Of a DNA stretch of 64,000 bases, positions 1 through 14,243 are shown piece by piece (position 1 is the first letter of the stretch; each line of letters starts with the position of its first letter). Below the pieces are notes generated by a model. The model was not told the DNA's origin. It worked only from the letters and a program-made list of their open reading frames with translations, and did no database searches. This DNA is from Daphnia pulex (lineage: Eukaryota > Arthropoda > Branchiopoda > Diplostraca > Daphniidae), in assembly GCF_021134715.1 (NCBI RefSeq), contig NC_060019.1:1612001-1676000 (forward strand). Direction: 5' to 3'. The translations under genes and the position numbers were made by a program.

Positions 1-307
1 TTCACCATTAATCATAGTTTAACCTCTATACTAACAAACGAATAATGTTGTTAGTTTACTCTGCAGCCTGCAGAGATATATGTAAAGAACAAGTGGAGCG
101 ACTGTTAACTTTGTGGCAAAGTTTCGGTACAAGCAAAGACGTAGGTCGAATCCTCAACACAAAAAGTTTTGAGCTAACAAACCAGCGTTTAACTTTCTCT
201 CGAAATTAACTTTCATTCGATAAAGAGAAATGAAACTTAACTTTTACCTGCATTTTTTAGAAATTTGATTTTCATCCATTTTCTTTACAGCTTCATACAG
301 GAAAAAA
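1..307 (+). promoter_or_regulatory. 5' flank and 5' leader of opsin copy 1
   Basis: No coding region was found here. The stretch matches the region upstream of opsin copy 2 (about 3557-3901) with many substitutions and indels. A GTTAGTTTAC element lies at 50-59 and a weak TATA-like stretch (TATATGTAAA) at 77-86. A pyrimidine-rich 3' splice acceptor ending in CAG at about 290 precedes the ATG at 308, so an intron interrupts the 5' leader. From about 243 to the ATG the sequence is practically identical to copy 2. Confidence 0.55.
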
Positions 308-1964
308 ATGAATCCTAGTTTGAGTTTCAATACCACTCTCATCCGGTCTGCCCGGGCAATCCAACCAAATGTCCATTTTGGATATCCGCCCGGAGTCTCT
401 CTCACCGACTTTGTCACCGACGACATGAAGGCTTTGGTATCGTATAGTAACCTGCAAATAAATGAACCAATAATCTTAACCTCAAATGTAAATGACATAA
501 ACCAGATTCACCCTCATTGGAGCAAGTTTCCGCCTGTCAACCCCATGTGGCATTACCTTTTGGGAACCATCTACATCTTCCTGGGGGTGGTTTCTCTTTG
601 TGGTAATGGAATTGTCATCAGGTAAAAAAATATTAAAAATTCTAAATTATTCAAGAATTTGACACAATCCGCTGGTACCTTTCATATTTCTTGCAGCTTG
701 TTCACCAAAACCAAAGGACTTCGCAGCACAGCCAACATGTTTGTCGTCAATCTTGCATTTTCCGACTTTTGCATGATGATCTCCCAGTTCCCCATGTTTG
801 TCCACAACTCTTTCAATGGTGGCATTTGGCTTTTCGGCCCAGCGGCCTGTGAGCTTTACGCCTGTTTGGGTATGATATAACCATTTTAACTTTTAGTTTT
901 CATCGAGTGTCCGTTGTTATAATGTTATAAATGGAACCTACAGGAGGCGTTTTCGGAGCTACTAGCATATGTACGATGGCTGTTATCGCATACGATCGAT
1001 ACAACGTCATTGTCAAGGGCATGGCCGGAACTAAAATGACATCCAGTAAATAAAAAAAAAAAAAAAATATATATTCAACTGTGAACATCAAAACAATGGA
1101 AATTATTGACCATACCTTGATTATTAGAACGGGCAGCTACCCTGATCGCTTGCTGCTGGATTTACGCCACTGGGTGGTCCATCACACCATACTTCGGCTT
1201 CGGTCGTTACATTCCGGAAGGAATTTTGGACTCCTGTTCTTTCGATTACCTTACTCGAGATGAACAGGTAAAATCGTACCTCGTGTTAATCTTGAATTCA
1301 CTATTTTATAATCCTGTTATTTCTTTGAACAGACTAAAGCCTTCGTACTTTGCCTTTTTATCTTCTTGTACTGCATCCCGTTGACCTTTATTACCTGCTG
1401 TTACTACTTCATCGTGAAAACCATCTTTTTTCACGAGAAAACCCTTCGTGACCAGGCGAAGAAGATGAACGTTACCTCACTCCGATCCAACGCTGACAGT
1501 AACGCAGCTTCTGCTGAAATTAAGATCGCAAAGGTCGCCCTTTGCAACATCGCTTTGTGGGCGGCAATGTGGACTCCTTATGCCGCAATCGTCCTCAAGG
1601 TATATAAATTCTGTTTAAAAAAATAGAAAATGTAATGACAACTAACTTTCATCACAGGGGATTTTCGGAGACCAATCAACTATCACGCCGTTAGTAACAA
1701 TTTTGCCGTCCTTGATTACCAAATCAGCATCCATCTGCAATCCAATTGTCTATGCTATTTCTCACCCGAAATTCCGATTGGTATTTGCTGCAATATTATT
1801 GCTAACATGAAATCAACACTAAATAATTTAAAATGTTAACTTTTAAGGCATTGCAAGAGAAATACCCGTGGTTCTGCATCAACGAGCCAGTCAAATCAGA
1901 CAACGAATCCATCTGCTCCACCAAGACCGGAGTATCCAGCAGCAGTACTACTGAATCTACATAA
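308..1964 (+). CDS. Long-wavelength-type rhodopsin (opsin), tandem copy 1
   Basis: A visual GPCR that binds retinal and couples to Gq in photoreceptor membranes. Seven coding exons: 308-621, 697-869, 944-1045, 1128-1267, 1333-1599, 1658-1780 and 1848-1964. All have GT-AG ends and the frame stays open, giving 411 aa. Visible opsin features are GNGIVI in TM1, LFTKTKGLRSTAN, AYDRY (the DRY motif) after TM3, EGILDSCSFDY in extracellular loop 2, the Schiff-base lysine in TKSASICNP, NPIVY, and HPKFR, the arthropod Gq-opsin signature. The C-terminus is Ser/Thr-rich, as expected for arrestin phosphorylation sites. The start was chosen because a 5'-leader acceptor lies just upstream and the N-terminus is identical in copy 2. 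The LW class is assigned from motif resemblance; spectral tuning cannot be read directly. Confidence 0.95.
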
Positions 1965-2604
1965 AGAAAAACTTATTAAAACATCATCTTAAATGCTCGG
2001 AACTTACCCTGACGACCCCATATAAAAACGGAACTCTCGATCATGATAATGACATATGTTTAAATAGCCATTTGTTTTCTTTTCTTACCATAATTCAGTC
2101 GCTTTAAATCCTCAGTTTGTTTCAGCCATGTAGCAATGAAAAAAGTTTAGCTCGAGCAAATATACACGCATTCAAAGTTATTTCCATTTTAAGTATAATT
2201 ACTTTAAGCTAGAACAAAACATTTAACACATAAACCGGTCTCCTACAACTAATCTACTATTTAAACGGTGCAAAATGTTAGGTCGATTACTTGTATCATG
2301 ATTATTTATTCTTAACAGAATTTAATTTAGCGCTTGACTTTTTCAAATAACAGTACTCTCCACAAATTAGCCATTATAATAGTTATCTAATCCCCATTGA
2401 CCAAGGAAATATTTAAAAAAAACTAGAACTTAGAACCCCATTGATGATGCGCCAAACAAACTATTCTTGATTGAATAGTTATTATATTCCTCGGTTTAAA
2501 AGATAGATCGAAAACAAAAGAAGCGAATCACGAAAAAGAACGAGCAAACAATTTTTCACGGTTAAATTATAAGGAGGGTTTCTACTTAATTAGTTGTCAA
2601 ATTG

Positions 2605-2690
2605 GCTATTGGAGGGTCATCGATGGTTCCGGTAGCCATGGGTTCTTCAGAAGCAGCAATTCTTTGTCAGGGTCTTTAGATTTCTTACAA
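2605..2690 (-). pseudogene. Truncated 3' tail of the LEDGF/PSIP1-like gene
   Basis: Read on the minus strand, this piece matches the last coding exon of the gene at 6236-8856. It shares the EEPMATGT stretch and the downstream flank containing the run TTAATTAGTTGTC. The match stops abruptly at about 2690, inside what would be that exon. The reading frame near the stop has diverged. It looks like a by-product of the opsin tandem duplication, whose breakpoint fell inside the neighbouring gene. Confidence 0.75.
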
Positions 2691-3096
2691 ATTAACGTTA
2701 AAGGTAACGACCTTCTCCTACTTTGTGTTGATTTCTTATTATTTGTTTGATGTCAGCATTCATCCAACCGAATTTCACCTTTTGTCGAGACATATTTTGC
2801 ATTATAAGACCTACAAAATAATCACTACCTATAAATAGCGCTTTTCTCTGATTGCTAAATCCAACATTGAAAAGAAATAATTTGTTGGTAGAAACAAAAA
2901 AAAAAAGAGACCAGGGGCGTGGTCAAACAGACCGTGGATAATCTCGTTCCGCGAAAACATTATTAAAAAGCTCTGGCATCCTGACAGATTATCTGCGTAC
3001 TCAACGGTCAGAAATTAGAACTTTACAAAATTCAAACACACTTATCTATACTTGTTTTAAAAGGTTAACTGGGTGGGGCAAATAAGCGCAAATCTC

Positions 3097-3160
3097 GTTA
3101 GTTTCCCATAAAACTAATGACTAAAGGTAAGAAGGTGTAGAGGAGAGCAGGTATAAATAA
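3097..3160 (+). promoter_or_regulatory. Orphan opsin-like promoter block
   Basis: GTTAGTTTCC (3097-3106) is followed about 45 bp later by TATAAATAA (3152-3160). The same pair, GTTAGTTTAC then TATATAAA, sits upstream of opsin copy 2 at 3609-3618 and 3670-3677. No opsin exon follows it here. This may be a remnant of a further opsin unit or an unrelated TATA promoter. Confidence 0.35.
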
Positions 3161-3669
3161 AGCCAGAAAGCTAAGTGCTAATGTAGACGAACACCGATTC
3201 TCATCCAAGTGCAGACACAATTCCGTGTGTCTGAACGCGTTAAATTACGCCCATTGATTGCTGTACGTCAACTTTCTGTTTAAATTTATTAAAACTTCGT
3301 ACGAGTAAGTAAATCAAATGAGGAGGACCACCTTTGTAGGAGTGTGACATTTTGCTGTTAAAATGACGTACCGGGTTCACTTTTGGCATTTGCAAATGTG
3401 GATCAGTTTTAATTAAATTCGCAACGAGACGGGCTGTTATGATGCACAAAGGATAATCCTTGGCCCCTTAACACGTACTCAATAATAGCTAAACAAGGTA
3501 AACGGAGTTTCAGACATCCGATAGATTATCCAGTTGACTTCCTAAAAAACCTGGCTTCACCGTTAACACAGTTTAACCTATGTACTAACGAACGGATAAG
3601 ATAATCTTGTTAGTTTACGGAAAATCTAATTTAATAACTACCACTGAAAAGAGATGCAGCCCGCAGAGG

Positions 3670-3677
3670 TATATAAA
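3670..3677 (+). promoter_or_regulatory. TATA box of opsin copy 2
   Basis: A clean TATATAAA about 230 bp upstream of the ATG. It is followed by a conserved leader with the block CGACTGTTAACTT that is also found in copy 1. The corresponding site in copy 1 is weaker (TATATGTAAA). Confidence 0.55.
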
Positions 3678-3901
3678 GACCAAGTGGGGCGACTGTTAAC
3701 TTCGTGACAAAGTTTTGGTGCAAGCAAAGACGCAGGTCGAATCCTCAACACATCCAGTTTTGAGCTAGCGAACCAGCGTTTAACTTTCGATCAAACTTTA
3801 CTTTCACTCGCTAAAGAGAAGTAAGGAAACTTGACTGTTACCTGCATTTTTTAGAAATTTGATTTTCATCCATTTTCTTTACAGCTTCATACAGGAAAAA
3901 A

Positions 3902-5545
3902 ATGAATCCTAGTTTGAGTTTCAATACCACTCTCATCCGGTCTGCCCGGGCAATCCAACCAAATGTCCATTTTGGATATCCGCCCGGAGTCTCTCTCACC
4001 GACTTTGTCACCGACGACATGAAGGCTTTGGTATCGTATAGTAACCTGCAAATAAATGAACCAATAATCTTAACCTCAAATGTAAATGACATAAACCAGA
4101 TTCACCCTCATTGGAGCAAGTTTCCGCCTGTCAACCCCATGTGGCATTACCTTTTGGGAACCATCTACATCTTCCTGGGGGTGGTTTCTCTTTGTGGTAA
4201 TGGAATTGTCATCAGGTAAAAAAATATTTAAAATTCTAAATTATTCAAGAATTTGACACAATCCGCTGGTACCTTTCATATTTTCTGCAGCTTGTTCACC
4301 AAAACCAAAGGACTTCGCAGCACAGCCAACATGTTTGTCGTCAATCTTGCATTTTCCGATTTTTGCATGATGATCTCCCAGTTCCCCATGTTTGTCCACA
4401 ACTCTTTCAATGGTGGCATTTGGCTTTTCGGCCCAGCGGCCTGTGAGCTTTACGCCTGTTTGGGTATGATAACCATTATAACTTTTAGTTTTCATCGAGT
4501 GTCCGTTGTTATAATGTTATAAATGGAACTTACAGGAAGCATTTTCGGAGCTACTAGCATCTGTACGATGGCTGTTATCGCATACGACCGATATAATGTC
4601 ATCGTCAAGGGCATGGCCGGAACTAAAATGACATCCAGTAATTTTTTTTTTTAATTACTCATCTGTGTACATCAAAACAATTAAATTATTGACCATACCT
4701 TAATTATTAGAACGGGCAGCTACCCTGATTGCTTGCTGCTGGATTTACGCCACTGGGTGGTCCATCACACCATACTTCGGCTTCGGTCGTTACATTCCGG
4801 AAGGAATTTTGGACTCCTGTTCTTTCGATTACCTTACTCGAGATGAACAGGTAAAATCGTATTGAATCTTGAATTCACTATTTTATAATCATGTTATTTC
4901 TTTGAACAGACTAAAGCCTTCGGACTTTGCCTTTTTGTATTCTTGTACTGCATCCCGTTGGCCTTTATTACCTACTGTTACTACTTCATCGTGAAAACCA
5001 TCTTTGATCACGAGAAAACCCTTCGTGACCAGGCGAAAAAGATGAACGTTACCTCACTCCGATCCAACGCTGATAGTAACGCAGCTTCCGCTGAAATTAA
5101 GATCGCCAAGGTCGCCCTTTGCAACATCGCTTTGTGGGCGGCAATGTGGACTCCTTATGCCGCAATCGTCCTCAAGGTATCTAAATTCTGTTTTAAAAAA
5201 ATAGAAAATGCAACGACAATGATCTTTTGTTACAGGGGCTTCTCGGAGACCAATCTACTATCACGCCGCTAGTAACAATTTTGCCAGCCTTGATTGCCAA
5301 ATCAGCATCCATCTGCAATCCAGTTGTCTATGCCATTTCTCACCCGAAATTCCGATTGGTATTTGCTGCAAAATTTTTAATAATATGAAATCAGCACTTA
5401 ACATTTTAAAATGCTTTTAACTTTTAAGGCATTGCAAGAGAAATACCCGTGGTTCTGCATCAACGAGCCAGTCAAATCAGACAACGAGTCCATCTGCTCC
5501 ACCAAGACCGGAGCATCCAGCAGCAGTACTACTGAATCTACATAA
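3902..5545 (+). CDS. Long-wavelength-type rhodopsin (opsin), tandem copy 2
   Basis: Second opsin of the pair, with the same seven-exon structure and exon lengths as copy 1: 3902-4215, 4291-4463, 4536-4637, 4711-4850, 4910-5176, 5236-5358 and 5429-5545 (411 aa). DRY, the retinal lysine (now in AKSASICNP), NPVVY and HPKFR are intact. Exons 1 and 2 encode the same protein sequence as copy 1. About 13 amino-acid differences lie in exons 3, 5, 6 and 7, for example GGVFG to GSIFG after TM3, and FITCCYY to FITYCYY with IFFHEK to IFDHEK around TM5. Both copies look functional, so the pair may differ in spectral tuning or in when and where they are expressed. Confidence 0.95.
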
Positions 5546-6235
5546 AGAAAAACTTATTAAAACATCATCTTAAATGCTCGGAACTTACCCTGACGACCCC
5601 ATATAAAAACGGAACTCTCGATCATGATAATGACATATGTTTAAATAGTCATTTGTTTTCTGACCATAATTCAGTTGCTTTGAATCCTCAGTTTGTTTCA
5701 GCCATGTAGCAATGAAAAAAGTTAAGCTCGGGCAAATATACATGCATTCAAGGTTTTTTCCATTTTTTAAATTCAAATTACTAAAAAAAAAAATTAAACA
5801 AATGAATCGGTCATCTAGAACTGATTTACAATTTAAACGGTGCAAAATCCAAAATGTAAGTCGATTTCTTGTATCAGGATTATTTATTCTTAACAGAATT
5901 TAATTCAGCGCTTGACTTTGACAAATCACAGTGCTCTCCACAAAAAAGCCATTACCTTGGCCGCACGGATGCCCACCCAACAAAACTTTAAACGATAATG
6001 ACCAGTTTCAAAGTTATCTTAACCCCGTTGACCAAGGAAATATTTAAAAAACCAGTACACTCCCATTGATGATGCGCTAAACAAACTATTCTTGATTGAA
6101 TAGTTATCCTATTCCTCGGTTTAAAAGATAGATCGAAAACAAAAGGAGCGACTCGCGAAAAAAAAACGAGCAAACAATTTTTCACGGTTAAATTACAAGG
6201 AGGGTTGCTACTTAATTAGTTGTCTCTTTCAAATA
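5546..6235. other. 3' flank shared by opsin copy 2 and the LEDGF-like gene
   Basis: A convergent intergenic stretch with no gene. It is homologous to about 1965-2600 downstream of opsin copy 1, so it belongs to the duplicated unit. Confidence 0.6.
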
Positions 6236-8856
<2,621 letters not shown>

Positions 8857-9719
8857 TCCAGAAATTTATTGAAAAATCCACGATTGAAAAAGAAGAGTAA
8901 AAAACTGTTGAATTGAAATGTTATGTGGTTCTTTTCCCCACCATGCTATACGATTTCAACGTCATCTGGTGTAAAATTTGAAAGCTGTTTGATTCGATTG
9001 TGTTTCGCATATACAATGGAAAAAACGAATGACAATAACAAAATGAAGATGTAGATAAATTTAAATTATTTTCATACATATTTAAAGTAAAATTATTTAA
9101 TTGAAGTATAATTTTTATGTTAATGAGCATTTTTTCTGGAACACTTAAACAAAGCAGGTCATCTAGTGAACACAATACTTACTATGAATAGATTCGAAAG
9201 GTTGGCGCCTTAAATTGTCAATTCGTCTGTATAGTTGGTAAACATTTAACATGTGGACACGTGGATAATTTTTATTGATAGACGATAAAATTAGTTTCAC
9301 GAATAATTTCTTCTCTGGGAAAAGATAGTGTTGCTAAACAAAAGGTCTTTCACACAACTGACTGCCATGTGGAACTAAGACCCTGATAACTATCTAGACT
9401 TAATTTTCAATTGTATTTCTACTGGCTGTTTTTAGTGTTTTCGCACGGTATGTAATTTTCATAAGAGTTTTTGCTTTATCTTCCCCTAATAATAATCTTT
9501 ATGCAATATTTTCCCAGTGCTCAAGACTGTGTTTCTTCTGAGATATAGATAGTACCTCAATTTTCTCTAACGTAATACCAGCTGAAGATTATTTCTATGT
9601 AACTCTAAGCAAGATTTTCGTGATTTAGTATGTTGAGCTACAGTTTAATTCATGTACGAGATACTACAATATTAAATGAACTATCCCATTTTTATATAGA
9701 GAAATCCAAAGTCTTTTAA
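8857..9719. other. Divergent intergenic region
   Basis: Lies between the LEDGF-like gene (-) and the coiled-coil gene (+). It is AT-rich and must hold both promoters. No convincing ORF, RNA gene or repeat was seen. Confidence 0.5.
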
Positions 9720-11080
9720 ATGGAAGAAATAACCAGTGCAGGAGGGAATTATAGTGCCATGACAGATTCAGAAGTTCCTATCACCATTGATTTCCCCCTG
9801 AAGTTTTCGGTTGGTTTCGAACGAACACTGCCATCGCTAGATCACTTGTTTAAGGTAGAAACACATAATCGATTGCCCTTATCATAACCGTGCATACAAT
9901 GTCTGTGGATTTAGGAATATCGAGAGGCTACTGAGGAAAAAGCTCGTTTCCAATTAGAACTCGATCATGAAACCCAATTGGCCGAGGATTTACAACTGGA
10001 ATTGAACTACTATCAAACAGCTTTGGATCACAAAGCAAGAACTGATTCAATCCCCCAATTAGGAGCCCAGCAACTTTGCAGCATTGAAGGTTTGTGCTCT
10101 CCATGTATGCATGATCGTCTTAGTTGTAGTAACAAAAATCAATTTTCCTTTTTCCCAGCAATTCACAATGAGCTGACAAGTGCTATCAAAGCCCTGGAAG
10201 AACAATTGATTAGCCAAGATAAAGTATAATCTAAAAATAGAGCTAGATGCATAATCAATAGAGACCTATAATGACTTTCTTTTAAAATAATAAAGGGAAC
10301 CCAAGCCGCGATTGAACTGATTAAACAATCGGCATGGAAGATGGCCCAGACGGATGAGCAAGAATTTCAAGAGAAATGTATTGTCGCTACTTACCAAATT
10401 TACATACTAAAATCTGATTTCGATAATTTCATGTTATTTATAGTGAACGAAATGCAAGCTCAGTTTAATGGCGAAATGGAAATCGTACGACAAAACCTTA
10501 AGAAAAAGGAGAATAAGTTGAAGGCAGCCAAAGATAAAGCAGAAGTTGAGGTAAGGCTGCCAATTATTCACATTTAGTAATGTTTCTAACCTAAAATTGC
10601 CTATTCTCATTGTAAAAGCATTCGAAACGGAAAGAAGAATTGCGCAAAAGCCTGGCTAACAAAATGAAAGCTGACAGTCATCACATCGAATGTCGTTCGG
10701 TAAAAAATATCAAGCTACCCATTTCAATTGAAAATGTTGTTTTGAAATATATCATTTTTCTTTTTCAACAAAAGGCAGAGCTAGATTTGAGGAAAAGAGC
10801 TGCACGTTTGGAAAAGGAAATCCAGCAGCTGGAACAACAACAAAAATCCAAGCGCAAACTTCCGCTATCCTTTACTGCTGGTGAAAGTCCCCGGACGGGC
10901 GTGTCTCCGCAAACTCCAAACAATCAGAAAGGCAACAATAACAACAAGGGCACGTTGACTCCTCATCCATCGCAGATCAGCTCAGCTGGCAAAGAGCCTC
11001 AGTCAGACAATTTGCCCCGTGGTATCACCCCGAAACGCAAACTTTTTTCACTCAAACAAACAGAATACCCGGATTTCTAG
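9720..11080 (+). CDS. Coiled-coil protein of unknown function
   Basis: Seven exons: 9720-9854, 9915-10089, 10159-10223, 10296-10377, 10444-10550, 10619-10699 and 10775-11080. They join in frame to 316 aa. A 64-bp intron (10378-10443) is inferred because removing it restores a continuous coiled-coil (QEFQEKLNEMQAQFNGE) while the read-through is hydrophobic and unlike its surroundings. Residues ~45-235 are rich in E, K, Q and L with heptad character. The C-terminal third is disordered (Ser/Pro/Asn) and ends GITPKRKLFSLKQTEYPDF, with an SPRTG-type potential Cdk site. I do not recognise the family. A cytoskeletal or kinetochore role is possible but not shown. Confidence 0.75.
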
Positions 11081-12435
11081 ATAAACATTTTTCTTCTCTT
11101 CCTCTTGGGTTTCGTGTACTTGGCGCTACCATTTAAAAAAAAAAAAAGAAGAAAAGAATGGCGTCCTTGGATCTTGTTTTGACAAATAACAATACACTTT
11201 TTTCTTTCTAGGAACAAGGAGCGTTTTGGCCGTTTAGCTTTGGCATAAATTAAATTGCATGGCCAAAAAGGAAAATCCCTTTGTTTCGCTATGAATATTG
11301 CCTAACATCACGTGACTGAGAACGGACTTTTCTTTTTCGTAGATCATATTTTATCATGGGGAAACCCGTAAAAAAAAATCGAGGTGAAGCGTTTCCGGCA
11401 CCGATGGGGAAAACCGACTTATCTCCATCCACAGGCTATTCAAGAGTCATCGTGAATGAATGAAGAAAACCACTGAAGAAATACTTCCTGCTAATGCAGC
11501 AGACAGGTTACAGGTAAAACCCAAGTTCCACCTTCTTACAGAAAACAAAACAAGGAAATGGAAAATAAGTTGTCATCCGGTACAGCTGATTGTCCTATAG
11601 CGAGTCCAAAATCACTTTGTTAGAAAGGCTTGTATAACCCCCCAAAAATACTTTTAGCTCATGATCATGATTCATCTTGTTAGTGACCCGTGAAATGTTT
11701 TTAAAAAGAAGACAGATAAAAAACAAAATAAAGGGAGAAGAAAACAGCCGCAGGGCGGGATTCACCTTGGTCTTGGGAGCTGGACACGAGAGTCCACGCG
11801 TCCGCGTTCACGCATCGGCAGACACCAAGTCAAAAAGTCAGTAAACCCAAGGGTACTATATAATCTATCTTCCATCTGAAGAGCAACCGCGGGTAGTCCA
11901 ACCCTGACACACACTCACACACACACACAATAACCAATCAACAAATCGATCTAGCCAAAAACAGACTGTCAACTTGACGGGAAGAAAGAAAAAGTCCTGT
12001 AAGGTTTTTTCCCTTAGATGTTCTTCGTCGATAAGAAATTGCTAACGGATACCCGGGGCACTTTTGCAGATTTCTATTGCAATAAAAAAACTGTTGGATG
12101 CAGCCGCTGCTGCAACGTTGGCTTGACACACACCAACAAACACACACGGATGCATACACAGGCGGGTCCTGGGGTCTATCTGGCGATTGCCGTAGTCTTC
12201 CAGCAGAAGAACCACCTGGCTGGACAGTCGCTCACGCGAAGGTCGACCCGTCATCTACCAAAAAACGACGTGTTCCGGACATAGATATATTTTCTTAAGT
12301 TCCGTTCCGGATCCAAGTGTTGTCTACATTTTCCAGTGAAACAAAACGACAAATAAACCAAAACAGGTAAGGTGCAATTATTCGTAAAAATTTTGAAAAT
12401 ATTAAACGAAATTTACCTTTAATTGATTTAAATAG
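11081..12435. other. 3' flank of the coiled-coil gene and serpin 5' region
   Basis: No supported coding region. A CA-repeat lies at about 11912-11928. The last part (about 12300-12365) looks like a 5' leader exon ending ...AAACAG|GTAAGG, spliced across about 70 bp to an acceptor (AAATAG) just before the serpin ATG. The short overlapping ORFs at 12018-12298 are not supported. Confidence 0.5.
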
Positions 12436-14243
12436 ATGGAGATGTCAATGTATCTCCTATTCTGTGGAATTTTGCTCCTGCCCGTCAGTCAGCAACTGAG
12501 CAACGAGCAAATAATTAACCGACAACCAGATATTATTACGTTCAATCAGAGATCAGCACCTGTCATCGTACCTTTCACATTTCCCAGTCAATCAACTGGC
12601 TCGTCTTTTAATTTACCACCCGTGCCGTTACCACCATTCCCACAACCACCACCACAAAATCAACAACAGTTTAATCAATTACATTTCGCTCCCGCGATTC
12701 CGTTGCCGGCAGCGATCAACCCTGACGAACTGGTAGGAACCAGAGGATCCACACCGAAGAATCACAGCACCAGTCAACAGATCCAACAGCAGAACCATCA
12801 CAATAATGGCTTCAGCATTCCGACGGCTATGCTTTCACTAGCTCTCGACATGGGCAGATGCAAAGGCAACGCAGAAAATGATTGCGCCACCAACACTGTT
12901 TTCTCACCGCTCAGCATCGCCTCCACCCTTACCATGCTACTTATGGGTAACAATCGATTACATAATTTAAATTTCCCCGATAGCTTACAAAATAGGCTTG
13001 TGTTTGTTTTGTTTGTTACCGTCCAGGTTCGAGTGGTAACAGCTACATCCAACTTCGGTCGGCGCTTGGCTATCATAATGATGCCAACGATGTCGACATC
13101 AATGGAGCCTATAAATTCCTGATGGAGCGGGTCAAACGAATGGATGTCGAGGCTGGATCCTCCATCTTGTTGAGTATTGCCAACGGTCTCTTCAGTCAGA
13201 AACAATCACGATTCACCGACGACTATATCAATAAAGTAAACATTCATTTGATATCAGCTATTACAGTTTTTCTAATCTCGTAATTTTAATTAAAAGGCCA
13301 AGGAATATTACCAAAGTGAAGTGAGCGAATTGGACATCATCCGCAATCCTTACGGTTCCGCCAATGTCATCAACCGTTGGGTATCGGACAAGACGAAAGG
13401 CAAAATCACCAACATTTTGTCCAGCTTGCCGCCAGACACGCAACTGGTCATTGCCAATGCCGTCTATTTCAATGCCAACTGGGCCGATCCTTTCACTCCG
13501 GAGGTGACTCGCAGAGAAGATTTCCACGTCTCCTCATCAGAGATCCTGACCCCGTTGACTATGCACACTCACTCTATGGTGGCCTATATTGAAAACGAAG
13601 AACTCGGATGCAAGATGATCGGCATGCCCTACAAGGTTCATTTCAAATGCCAAAACTAATCGTCAGACTTTTAAAAACTAAATGACTTGAAATCAACTTG
13701 ACAGGGAGAAGAACTTGGTATGTTCATCCTGCTACCTACAGAAAAACAAGGATTGGCTTCTTTGAGTCGATTGGAAGATAAGTTAACGGTCGAGAAACTA
13801 GAACACATGTTTTCCCGCATGGAAGCTAAAACAGTGGCAATCAGTTTACCCAAGTTCCGTATCCAACAGAAACTCCAACTCAAGGTAAAAATTGATTTCT
13901 TATACGAGTTGAATAGACTTTTAATAAGAATAATTTCATAATTTAGAACGTACTGAGAGGGCTGGGGGTGACGGATCTGTTTTCGCCCAGCTCGGCCGAT
14001 TTGAGTCGCATGACGAGTAAGACCGGAGTGGCGCTGGATAGCATTATCCATCAGACGTTCATCGAAGTGACCGAGAGCGGAACAGAAGCCGCTGCGGCGA
14101 CCGTACTGAATTTAAGTCGAGACGGTCCGTCCAAGACATTCGCCGCCAACCAACCGTTCCTGTTCATCATTCGCGATATTCCTTCCAAGGCAGTTCTCTT
14201 TTTCGGTCGCGTCGTTCGGCCCGGCGATGCAACCCGCACATAA
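12436..14243 (+). CDS. Secreted serpin with proline/glutamine-rich N-terminal extension
   Basis: A serine-protease-inhibitor fold, presumably acting in haemolymph. Exons: 12436-12946, 13027-13235, 13297-13635, 13705-13884 and 13947-14243 (511 aa). A hydrophobic signal peptide (MYLLFCGILLLPVS) is followed by about 100 residues rich in P, Q and N, absent from ordinary serpins. The core then begins near NGFSIPTAMLSLALDMG and continues with NTVFSPLSIASTLTMLLMG and NAVYFNANWADPF. The reactive-loop hinge ESGTEAAAAT is the inhibitory type. The C-terminal strand is QPFLFIIRD then AVLFFGRVVRP. Aligned with alpha-1-antitrypsin spacing, P1 falls on Asp in SRDG with Arg at P2; if the loop is one residue shorter, Arg would be P1. 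The target protease is unknown. Confidence 0.92.

Larger units (their letters stand above)
1965..3556. other. Intergenic spacer between the opsin copies
   Basis: No intact gene was found. The first ~725 bp (to about 2690) is homologous to the region downstream of copy 2 and includes a fragment of the last exon of the neighbouring LEDGF-like gene. From about 2690 to 3556 the sequence is unique in this window, with an orphan TATA-containing block near 3097-3160. The short reverse ORF at 3240-3449 has no recognisable motif. Confidence 0.6.

Noticed and set aside
12018-12298. Overlapping small ORFs upstream of the serpin
   Set aside because: Several frames are open by chance in CA-rich leader sequence, with no conserved motif or splice fit.
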